From: Pseudomonadota bacterium
Lineage (GTDB): Bacteria; Pseudomonadota; Gammaproteobacteria; Xanthomonadales; Xanthomonadaceae
Reading direction: 5' to 3'
Length of the DNA: 14,071 nucleotides
Assembly (NCBI GenBank): GCA_023423675.1
Contig: JAFAFD010000366.1
Location: 1-14,071, forward strand
The translations under genes and the position numbers were made by a program. The notes below the pieces were generated by a model. It did not search any database. It worked only from the letters and a program-made list of their open reading frames with translations, and was not told the origin of the DNA. This document shows positions 8,346 through 14,071 of the stretch, piece by piece. The stretch's first letter is position 1; every line of letters starts with the position of its first letter.

Positions 8346-8473
8346 GCGATTCTCCTGTTGCAGGCCCGCATACGGGCCGGGATCGAGCCCCATTCTACCC
8401 GCCCCCGTCGGCGGCAAGCCCTTGCCGTTGCTGGCCTGATCGGTGCCGATGGGCCCGCGCACGCCGCTTTTCC

Positions 8474-8502
8474 TTGCCCCAGCCCCGGCCCTGCACTAGG
8501 CT
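8474..8502 (+). promoter_or_regulatory. Possible promoter of the transporter-kinase operon
   Basis: TTGCCC (8474-8479) and TAGGCT (8497-8502) are separated by 17 nt, and the -10 box ends 34 nt before the transporter ATG. The -35 matches 4 of 6 and the -10 only 3 of 6 consensus positions, so this is a weak prediction supported mainly by spacing and place. Confidence 0.3.
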
Positions 8503-8536
8503 TCCCGTTTTTCGCGCGCCCCCGGGGGGAGCTCTC

Positions 8537-9835
8537 ATGGTCGAAGGTTTGGGCAGGATCGGCTTCGGCCTTTTCGGGTTGGCGGTGCTGATCGGCATCA
8601 CCTGGCTGTTTTCCAACAACAAGCGCGCGGTGGACTGGAAGCTGGTCATCACCGGCATCACCCTGCAGATCGCCTTCGCGGCGCTGGTGATCCTGGTACC
8701 GGGCGGGCGTGACGTGTTCGATGCCCTGGGCAAGGGCTTCGTCAAGATCCTCAGCTTCGTCAACGAGGGCTCGGGTTTCATCTTCGGCTCGTTGATGGAC
8801 ACCCAGAACTACGGCTTCATCTTCGCCTTCCAGGTGCTGCCGACCATCATCTTCTTCTCGGCGCTGATGGGCGTGATGTACCACCTGAACGTCATGCAGG
8901 GCATCGTCCGCGTGATGGCGTGGTCGATCACCAAGGTGATGCGCGTGTCCGGTGCGGAAACCACCAGCGTCTGCGCCAGCGTCTTCATCGGCCAGACCGA
9001 GGCGCCGCTGACCGTGCGCCCGTACATCGCGAAGATGACCCAGTCCGAGCTGCTGACCATGATGATCGGCGGCATGGCGCACATCGCTGGCGGCGTGCTG
9101 GCGGCCTACGTGGGCATGCTCGGCGGCGGTGACCCGGCGCAGCAGGCCTTCTACGCCAAGCATCTGCTGGCGGCCAGCATCATGGCGGCCCCGGCCACCC
9201 TGGTCGTGGCCAAGCTGCTGATCCCGGAAACCGGCACCCCGCTGACCCGCGGCACGGTGAAGATGGAAGTCGAGAAGACCTCCAGCAACATCATCGACGC
9301 GGCTGCGGCTGGCGCCGGCGACGGCCTGAAGCTGGCGCTGAACATCGGCGCGATGCTGCTGGCCTTCATCGCCCTGATCGCCCTGCTGAACGCCCCGCTG
9401 ACCTGGATCGGTGATGTCACCGGCCTGGCTGCCGCGATCGGCAAGCCGACCAACCTGTCGACCATCTTCGGCTACGTGCTGGCCCCGATCGCCTGGGTCA
9501 TCGGTACCCCGTGGGCCGATGCCACCACCGTCGGCTCGCTGATCGGCCAGAAGGTCGTCATCAACGAGTTCGTGGCCTACACCGAGCTGTCGCAGATCGT
9601 GAACGGCCAGATCGCCGGCGTGTCGCTGTCCGACGAAGGCCGCCTGATCGCGACCTACGCCCTGTGCGGCTTCGCCAACTTCAGCTCGATCGCCATCCAG
9701 ATCGGCGGCATCGGTGGCCTGGCCCCGGAACGTCGCCACGACCTGGCCAAGTTCGGCCTGCGCGCGGTGCTGGGCGGTACCATCGCCACCTTCATGACGG
9801 CGACCATCGCCGGCGTGCTGACGCACTTCAGTTGA
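8537..9835 (+). CDS. NupC-type concentrative nucleoside transporter (CNT family)
   Basis: This 432-aa inner-membrane transporter has about eight to ten hydrophobic segments. The CNT hallmarks are both present: GQTEAPL at residues 152-158, and GQKVVINEFVAY at 337-348 with the N343-E344-F345 core that binds nucleoside and helps form the cation site. CNT proteins import nucleosides with H+ or Na+. The start at 8537 follows GGGGGA with a 6-nt spacer and gives a family-typical N-terminus with a first membrane helix at about 6-25. It is followed after only 25 nt by a ribokinase-family gene, so transport and phosphorylation of nucleosides or ribose are probably linked. Whether it prefers purine or pyrimidine nucleosides cannot be read from these motifs. 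Confidence 0.95.
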   Translation: MVEGLGRIGFGLFGLAVLIGITWLFSNNKRAVDWKLVITGITLQIAFAALVILVPGGRDVFDALGKGFVKILSFVNEGSGFIFGSLMDTQNYGFIFAFQVLPTIIFFSALMGVMYHLNVMQGIVRVMAWSITKVMRVSGAETTSVCASVFIGQTEAPLTVRPYIAKMTQSELLTMMIGGMAHIAGGVLAAYVGMLGGGDPAQQAFYAKHLLAASIMAAPATLVVAKLLIPETGTPLTRGTVKMEVEKTSSNIIDAAAAGAGDGLKLALNIGAMLLAFIALIALLNAPLTWIGDVTGLAAAIGKPTNLSTIFGYVLAPIAWVIGTPWADATTVGSLIGQKVVINEFVAYTELSQIVNGQIAGVSLSDEGRLIATYALCGFANFSSIAIQIGGIGGLAPERRHDLAKFGLRAVLGGTIATFMTATIAGVLTHFS

Positions 9836-9860
9836 ACCCTTGTTTGAGAAGAAATCCCCT

Positions 9861-10826
9861 ATGAGCAGCAGTGTCGTTGTCGTCGGTTCCTTCAATGTCG
9901 ATCACGTGTGGCGGTGCGAAGCGCTGCCGGCGCCGGGCGCGACCATTGCCGGCCGCTACAGCACCGGCCCGGGTGGCAAGGGCTTCAACCAGGCCGTGGC
10001 TGCCTGCCGGGCCGGCGCCGACACCACGTTCGTGTGCGCGCTCGGCGATGACGTCGGTGGCGCCACGGCGCGTGACCTGGCCGCGCAGGATGGCTTCGCG
10101 CTGATCGCCGAGGCCAGCAACGAGCCGACCGGCACCGCTGGCATCTATGTCGATGCCCGTGGTCGCAACACCATCGTCATCGGCCCCGGTGCCAATGCCG
10201 CGCTGAGCACCGCGTTCCTGGAACAGCAGCAGGCGCTGCTGGCCGGTGCCAAGGTGGTGCTGGTGCAGCTGGAATCGCCGGTGCAGACCATCGAAGCCGC
10301 GCTGGCTGCGGCGCGCGAAGCCGGTGTCACCACCGTGCTGAACGCCGCACCGGCCGACGCCCCGTCCAGCATCGGCCTGCTGAAGCTGGCCGATGTGCTG
10401 ACCCCGAACGAGACCGAGTTCGCGTCGCTGCTCGGCCGCCATGTGGGTGAGCGCGTGGATGCCGACGACGTGGCCGCGCTGGATGGCGCCAGCCTGCACG
10501 CGCTGTGCCGCAAGCTGGTCGGCAACGGCACCGTGGTGGTCACCCTGGGTGCGGTGGGCGTGTTCGTTTCGCACGCCGACGAGAACCTGCGTGGCGACAC
10601 CCAGCCGTACTACCGCGTGGGCGCCGAACAGGTGCAGTCGATCGACACCACCGGTGCCGGTGATGCCTTCAACGGTGCGCTGGCGGCCTCGATCGCCCAG
10701 GTGCCGGATGCGCCGTTCGCACGCCACGTGCGCTTCGCCAACCAGTTCGCCGGCCGTTCCACCGAGAAGGAAGGCGCCGCTGCGGCGATGCCGCGCTTCA
10801 CCCCGGCCGACGCTGAAATGAAATAA
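9861..10826 (+). CDS. rbsK: Ribokinase / PfkB-family sugar or nucleoside kinase
   Basis: This 321-aa cytoplasmic kinase of the PfkB/ribokinase family phosphorylates ribose, or possibly a nucleoside, with ATP. Near the N-terminus is VVGSFNVDHV, then the substrate-binding GPGGKGFNQA motif (36-45). The C-terminal signature DTTGAGDAFNGAL carries the catalytic base D268, with anion-hole residues 265-267. NPNETE-like (TPNETEFA) and the end segment GAAAAMP, which forms the monovalent-cation region in RbsK, support ribokinase. The start is ATG 9861; a TTG at 9840 would add seven residues. The ribosome-binding site is GAGAAG and is moderate. It is cotranscribed with the nucleoside transporter. The stop codon lies inside a SMAG-like repeat, and a strong terminator follows. 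A nucleoside kinase role is an alternative given the partner gene. Confidence 0.9.
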   Translation: MSSSVVVVGSFNVDHVWRCEALPAPGATIAGRYSTGPGGKGFNQAVAACRAGADTTFVCALGDDVGGATARDLAAQDGFALIAEASNEPTGTAGIYVDARGRNTIVIGPGANAALSTAFLEQQQALLAGAKVVLVQLESPVQTIEAALAAAREAGVTTVLNAAPADAPSSIGLLKLADVLTPNETEFASLLGRHVGERVDADDVAALDGASLHALCRKLVGNGTVVVTLGAVGVFVSHADENLRGDTQPYYRVGAEQVQSIDTTGAGDAFNGALAASIAQVPDAPFARHVRFANQFAGRSTEKEGAAAAMPRFTPADAEMK

Positions 10827-10845
10827 AGCCACGCCATGCGTGGAT
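10823..10845 (+). repeat. SMAG-like repeat overlapping the kinase stop codon
   Basis: This matches the intact GTAG repeat at 10966-10988 at 20 of 23 positions, with the last 17 bases identical. The GTAG head reads ATAA here and supplies the TAA stop (10824-10826) of the kinase gene. The palindrome CCACGCCATGCGTGG lies at 10829-10843. Confidence 0.7.
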
Positions 10846-10846
10846 G

Positions 10847-10880
10847 AAAACCCCGGTCGTGCGAACGCCCGGGGTTTTTT
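10847..10880 (+). terminator. Strong intrinsic terminator after the kinase gene
   Basis: AAAACCCCGG (10847-10856) pairs perfectly with CCGGGGTTTT (10869-10878), and TT follows. An inner CGT/ACG pair can extend the stem across a mismatch. The A-run on the 5' side makes it potentially bidirectional. It is the clearest rho-independent terminator in the window. Confidence 0.9.
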
Positions 10881-10899
10881 GTGTCCGGCGACACGCCCC

Positions 10900-10922
10900 A
10901 TCCACGCATGGCGTGGATCTAC
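10900..10922 (-). repeat. SMAG (GTAG) repeat, minus orientation
   Basis: This is an intact 23-bp element: on the minus strand it begins GTAGATCCACGCCATG and ends GCGTGGAT. It is the exact inverse of the copy at 10966-10988. Identity extends into the flanks, giving 26-bp perfect arms (10897-10922 and 10966-10991). Confidence 0.88.
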
Positions 10923-10928
10923 CGGGTG

Positions 10929-10951
10929 CGTGGGCCGCGCCATGCGTGAAT
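10929..10951 (+). repeat. Degenerate SMAG-like copy between the inverted pair
   Basis: CGCCATGCGTG at 10938-10948 is identical to the SMAG core. Over 23 aligned positions about 16 match, and the GTAG head is lost. It looks like an eroded older copy. Confidence 0.45.
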
Positions 10952-10965
10952 GGAGGCTCCGGCCA

Positions 10966-10988
10966 GTAGATCCACGCCATGCGTGGAT
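10966..10988 (+). repeat. SMAG (GTAG) repeat, plus orientation
   Basis: This is an intact 23-bp element on the plus strand, starting GTAGATCCACGCC, with GTAG at 10966-10969. It is one arm of a perfect inverted pair with 10900-10922 across a 43-nt spacer. The pair lies upstream of dusB and downstream of the kinase terminator. Confidence 0.88.
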
Positions 10989-11144
10989 GGGCCTTCCCCC
11001 ATGACCCAGCCGCCCACCATGACTGGGCCGTGGGGGCGGCGGAAGCGACCATCAAGCATCTGCTGATGCCGGTGTGGCATGAGGTCGGTCCGGATTGGCC
11101 TGAACAGGGCCGCCCTTGGCGGCGCGGCGGCGGGCCCTGCGGCC

Positions 11145-11150
11145 TACAAT
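11145..11150 (+). promoter_or_regulatory. Candidate -10 box of dusB
   Basis: TACAAT matches the -10 consensus at 5 of 6 positions and stands out in a very GC-rich stretch. It ends 6 nt before the dusB ATG, so transcription would begin at or next to the A of the start codon, giving a leaderless mRNA. No convincing -35 sits at 17 nt; TTGGCG at 11116-11121 is about 23 nt away. Confidence 0.5.
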
Positions 11151-11156
11151 GGGCAC

Positions 11157-12152
11157 ATGCAGATCGGCCCGTACACCATTGCCCCCAACGTCGTGCTGGC
11201 CCCCATGGCCGGCGTCACCGACAAGCCCTTCCGCCTGCTGTGCAAACGGCTGGGTGCGGGTCTGGCCGCCTCGGAAATGACCATCAGCGACCCGCGCTTC
11301 TGGACCACGCGCAAGTCGATCCACCGCATGGACCACGAGGGCGAACCGGCGCCGATCAGCGTGCAGATTGCCGGCACCGAGCCGCAGCAGCTGGCCGAGG
11401 CGGCGCGCTACAACGTCGACCACGGCGCGCAGATCATCGACATCAACATGGGCTGCCCGGCCAAGAAGGTGTGCAACGCCTGGGCCGGCTCGGCGCTGAT
11501 GCGCGATGAACTGCTGGTGGCGCGCATCCTCGAAGCCGTGGTCAACGCGGTGGACGTGCCGGTCACCCTGAAGATCCGCACCGGCTGGGACTGCGACCAT
11601 CGCAACGGGCCGGTGATCGCGCGCATCGCCGAGGACAGCGGCATCGCCGCGCTGGCCGTGCACGGCCGCACCCGCGACCAGCATTACACCGGCCAGGCCG
11701 AGTACGGCACCATCGGTGAGATCAAGGCCGCGCTGCGCATCCCGGTCATCGCCAACGGCGATATCGATTCGCCGCAGAAGGCCGCCCATGTGCTGCAGCA
11801 GACCGGCGTGGACGCGGTGATGATCGGCCGTTCCGCACAGGGCCGGCCGTGGATCTTCCGCGAAGTGGCGCACTACCTGGCCACCGGCCAGGAACTGCCG
11901 CCGCCGTCGCTGGAGGAAGTGCGCGACATCCTGCTGGGCCACCTGCATGCGCTGCACGCGTTCTACGGTGAGCCGCAGGGCGTGCGCATCGCCCGCAAGC
12001 ACCTGGGCTGGTACGCCAAGGATCGGCCGGAGAACGCCGCCTTCCGCGCGGTGGTCAACCGTGCCGAAGACCCGGCCAGCCAGATCGCGCTGACCACCGA
12101 GTATTTCGACCGCCTGATTGCCGGGGAACCGGCGATGCCCTCCGCTGCCTGA
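11157..12152 (+). CDS. dusB: tRNA-dihydrouridine synthase B
   Basis: This 331-aa FMN enzyme reduces a uridine in the tRNA D-loop to dihydrouridine using NADPH. It tracks E. coli DusB along its length: an IGPY-type start, APMAGVTDKPFR, the active-site segment DINMGCPAKKV with catalytic C100, VTLKIRTGW, HGRTR (169-173), IPVIANGDI, and MIGRSAQGRPWIFRE for the FMN phosphate. The RNA-binding C-terminal helical part ends near ALTTEYFDRL. The ATG at 11157 gives the conserved N-terminus; an in-frame ATG at 11079 would add 26 unconserved residues. No Shine-Dalgarno precedes 11157, and a TACAAT box lies right before it, so the message may be leaderless. E. coli dusB is followed by fis; here a methyltransferase gene follows after 10 nt. 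Confidence 0.96.
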   Translation: MQIGPYTIAPNVVLAPMAGVTDKPFRLLCKRLGAGLAASEMTISDPRFWTTRKSIHRMDHEGEPAPISVQIAGTEPQQLAEAARYNVDHGAQIIDINMGCPAKKVCNAWAGSALMRDELLVARILEAVVNAVDVPVTLKIRTGWDCDHRNGPVIARIAEDSGIAALAVHGRTRDQHYTGQAEYGTIGEIKAALRIPVIANGDIDSPQKAAHVLQQTGVDAVMIGRSAQGRPWIFREVAHYLATGQELPPPSLEEVRDILLGHLHALHAFYGEPQGVRIARKHLGWYAKDRPENAAFRAVVNRAEDPASQIALTTEYFDRLIAGEPAMPSAA

Positions 12153-12162
12153 TGCCACGACC

Positions 12163-12990
12163 ATGACGCCGCCGATCTCTTCCCCGACCTACCTGCACGG
12201 TTTTTCCGGCACCGAACAGCAGCGCCTGATGACCCAGGCACGCCTGCTGGAATCGAGCATCTTCAGCCAGATCGACTACACCGGTGCGCGCCACCTGCTG
12301 GAAGTCGGCAGCGGCGTCGGTGCGCAGACTGAAATCCTGCTGCGCCGTTTCCCCGAGCTGCACGTCACCGGCGTGGACCTGAGCGAGGCGCAGCTGGCTA
12401 CCGCGCGTGAGAACCTGGCGCGCACGCCGTGGTGCAGCGACCGCTACACCCTGCAGCAGGCCGATGCCGGCGAACTGCCGTTCGAGGCCCGCAGCTTTGA
12501 TTCGGCCTTCCTGTGCTGGGTGCTGGAACACGTGCCCTCCCCTGCGCGCGTGCTGAGCGAAGTGCGCCGCGTGCTGGCCCCGGGCTCGCCGGTCTACATC
12601 ACCGAGGTGATGAATGCCTCGTTCCTGCTGGATCCGTATTCGCCGCACATCTGGCGCTACTGGATGGCCTTCAACGATTTCCAGCACGACCACGGCGGCG
12701 ACCCGTTCGTCGGCGCCAAGCTCGGCAACCTGCTGCTGGCCGGTGGCTTCCGCGACGTGCACACCGAGATCAAGACCATCCACCTGGACAACCGCGAACC
12801 GGCACGCCGCAAGACGATGATCGCGTTCTGGGAACAGCTGCTGCTGTCGGCCGCCGACCAGCTGCTGCAGGCCGGCGCCGTGGACGAGGAAACCGTGGAA
12901 GGCATGCGCCGCGAGTTCCGCCTGGTGCAGAACGACCCGAACGCGGTGTTCTTCTATTCGTTCGTGCAGGGCCGCGCGACGGTGTATTGA
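12163..12990 (+). CDS. Class I SAM-dependent methyltransferase
   Basis: This 275-aa cytoplasmic methyltransferase has a Rossmann fold. Motif I is LLEVGSGVG (45-53), followed by the acidic residue D72 in VTGVDLSEAQL that contacts the SAM ribose. D101 in QADAGELPF holds the adenine side, and FDSAFLCWVLEHVP is the post-II strand. The half after residue 150 is the substrate part: PYSPHIWRYWMAFNDFQ, then GGFRDVHTEI. It resembles UbiE/Methyltransf_11-type small-molecule enzymes, but the substrate is not recognisable. The start at 12163 lies 10 nt after the dusB stop and lacks a good ribosome-binding site, so translation may depend on coupling to dusB. An upstream TTG at 12118 overlapping dusB is less likely. 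It ends convergent with the next gene. Confidence 0.9.
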   Translation: MTPPISSPTYLHGFSGTEQQRLMTQARLLESSIFSQIDYTGARHLLEVGSGVGAQTEILLRRFPELHVTGVDLSEAQLATARENLARTPWCSDRYTLQQADAGELPFEARSFDSAFLCWVLEHVPSPARVLSEVRRVLAPGSPVYITEVMNASFLLDPYSPHIWRYWMAFNDFQHDHGGDPFVGAKLGNLLLAGGFRDVHTEIKTIHLDNREPARRKTMIAFWEQLLLSAADQLLQAGAVDEETVEGMRREFRLVQNDPNAVFFYSFVQGRATVY

Positions 12991-12997
12991 TGTACCG

Positions 12998-13014
12998 CCC
13001 GCGCGGTGCGCGGG
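12998..13014. terminator. Hairpin between convergent genes
   Basis: CCCGCGC (12998-13004) and GCGCGGG (13008-13014) form a tight 7-bp stem with a 3-nt GGT loop. It fills most of the 25-bp gap between the methyltransferase stop and the convergent membrane-hydrolase stop. No T-run exists on either side, so it may aid rho-dependent termination or mRNA 3'-end protection in both directions. Confidence 0.4.
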
Positions 13015-13015
13015 T

Positions 13016-14071
13016 TCACGGGTCGATGTGCAGGGTCGCCGCCGGCGGCGCCTGCCAGATCCGCTGCCACATCGCCGCCAGCCGGTGCCCGGCATCGGCG
13101 CGTGCGGCCGGGCTGCTGTAATCCATGCGCTGCTGCTGCGGCACGATCGCCCGCCACTGCCCATCGACCTGCTCGGCCACCGCGAAGTTGAAGGTGTAGT
13201 CCGGCTCCAGGCCCATGCGCAGGTCGCTCAGCATCAGCTGGTTGTCCACCACCTGCGCGCGCATGAAGCCGCGGTTGAACCACTGCAGCCGCTGCACGGC
13301 CGGAATCGCGGACGCTTCGCGCAGCGCCTGCACATTGGACGGATGGCCTTCAAACCGCATCGGGCCCTGGTCGGCCACCAGCGAACGGTCGCCCACCACG
13401 TAGCCACTGGGCGTCATCGCCACCACCCGCCACAGCAGGGTGTTGAACGGCATCGGCACCGAGAACCGCGGCGCATCGCCCAGGCCCATTGCGGCCAGGC
13501 TCTGCTGCGCGGCGCGGTCGACCTGGGCCTTGGCCACCAGGCCCCAGCCCAGGTAGGCCGTGCTGACCAGCAGCGAGACGCCCAGCACCTTGCCCGCCCA
13601 CGGCCGTGCGCGCGCGAACCAGGCCACCACGCAGCCCAGCAGCAGCCACACGGTGTAGGCCGGGTCGATGATGAAGACGCTGGAACCCATCGTCGGATGC
13701 GGCCGCAGCGGCCACCACAGCTGGGTGCCGTAGACGGTGAACGCATCCAGCAGCGGATGGGTGACCAGGGCCAGCTGGATGGCCCAGAACCAGCGCAGCG
13801 GTGACTGCGCCACGCGGCCGTTGCCGAAGCGCTTGAACAGCCACCAGATCAGCGCGGCCACCCACGGCAGCACCAGCAGCGAATGGCTGAAGCTGCGGTG
13901 GTCGACCATGTTCGCCACCGGGTCGGCCGCGGCGAAGCCGAGCCACAGGGCATCGAGGTCGGGCAGCGTGCCGAGTGCGGCACCGGCCAGCAGGCCCGCG
14001 CGGCGGTGGCCGGGCGGAGCGATGGCGGCAGCGACGGCGCCACCGAGAACGATCTGGGTCAACGAGTCCAT
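13016..14071 (-). CDS. YdjM/DUF457-type membrane-bound metal-dependent hydrolase
   Basis: This 351-aa inner-membrane protein has the family's typical start, MDSLTQIVLGGAVAAAIA. Metal-ligand-like motifs follow: PDLDAL (37-42), DHRSFSHS (57-64) and THPLLDAFTVYG (104-115). Four or so membrane helices run between about residues 64 and 180, and a C-terminal soluble region of about 150 residues follows. The family is annotated as LexA-regulated inner-membrane metal-dependent hydrolase (YdjM); the substrate is unknown, and no LexA site can be judged because the upstream region lies outside the window. The ATG is the last three bases of the window; its match to the family N-terminus makes it the likely true start, but an extension beyond the edge cannot be excluded. 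Confidence 0.9.
   Translation of the reverse strand: MDSLTQIVLGGAVAAAIAPPGHRRAGLLAGAALGTLPDLDALWLGFAAADPVANMVDHRSFSHSLLVLPWVAALIWWLFKRFGNGRVAQSPLRWFWAIQLALVTHPLLDAFTVYGTQLWWPLRPHPTMGSSVFIIDPAYTVWLLLGCVVAWFARARPWAGKVLGVSLLVSTAYLGWGLVAKAQVDRAAQQSLAAMGLGDAPRFSVPMPFNTLLWRVVAMTPSGYVVGDRSLVADQGPMRFEGHPSNVQALREASAIPAVQRLQWFNRGFMRAQVVDNQLMLSDLRMGLEPDYTFNFAVAEQVDGQWRAIVPQQQRMDYSSPAARADAGHRLAAMWQRIWQAPPAATLHIDP

Noticed and set aside
8279..9895. 538-codon minus-strand frame opposite the nucleoside transporter
   Set aside because: It is His/Asp/Gln-rich antisense composition. The plus-strand CNT motifs are unambiguous.
10823..10991. CRISPR-like array
   Set aside because: The repeats are palindromic and inverted rather than direct, the spacing is irregular, one copy is degenerate and no cas genes are nearby. 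SMAG repeats explain them.
11105..11139. CAGGGCC/GGCCCTG inverted repeat upstream of dusB as an operator
   Set aside because: It is a short stem in extremely GC-rich DNA where such pairs are expected by chance, and it matches no known regulator site.
12055..13164. 369-codon minus-strand frame opposite the methyltransferase
   Set aside because: It has no recognisable domain; the opposite strand has a clear SAM-binding protein.

Overview
The window looks like a piece of a Stenotrophomonas chromosome (S. maltophilia group, Xanthomonadaceae). The evidence is very GC-rich, densely coding DNA and several short palindromic repeats ending in GTAG that match the SMAG/REP-like repeats described for S. 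maltophilia. The genus call is an inference from sequence features; no search was run. No phage, IS, CRISPR, tRNA or rRNA was seen, and the content reads as core or near-core chromosome.

Layout. (1) 2-1447, minus strand: an OmpR-type response regulator, with its partner kinase presumably beyond the left edge, then a periplasmic TesA-type SGNH esterase. (2) 1440-4684, plus: an ABC ATPase and a large FtsX-type permease, translationally coupled by an ATGA overlap. With tesA they form the tesA/ybbA-ybbP divergon known from E. coli. Here the two divergent start codons share one 8-bp palindrome. (3) 4753-5106, plus: a small DUF486/DMT membrane protein, followed by a SMAG repeat and a hairpin terminator. 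(4) 5161-7215, minus: a haem/iron locus with hemP, a HemS-like protein and a secreted DUF6607 protein, behind a near-perfect Fur operator. (5) 7374-8345, minus: an aldo/keto reductase of the potassium-channel beta-subunit type. (6) 8537-10826, plus: a concentrative nucleoside transporter and a ribokinase-family kinase in one operon, closed by a strong intrinsic terminator. (7) 10823-10991: a cluster of SMAG repeats, two of them forming a long perfect inverted pair. (8) 11157-12990, plus: dusB, possibly leaderless, and a class I SAM methyltransferase. (9) 13016-14071, minus: a YdjM/DUF457-type membrane metal-dependent hydrolase, convergent with the methyltransferase and ending on a shared hairpin.

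How the genes work together. The ABC pair and TesA are likely envelope or lipid-related partners. The hemP locus should switch on under iron limitation. The transporter and kinase suggest uptake and phosphorylation of nucleosides or ribose. I did not find a clearly new defence or mobile system. The most interesting points are the head-to-head start overlap at tesA/ybbA, the haem locus that lacks a TonB receptor but has a 240-bp structured gap, the SMAG copy that supplies the kinase stop codon, and the nucleoside-transporter/ribokinase pairing.
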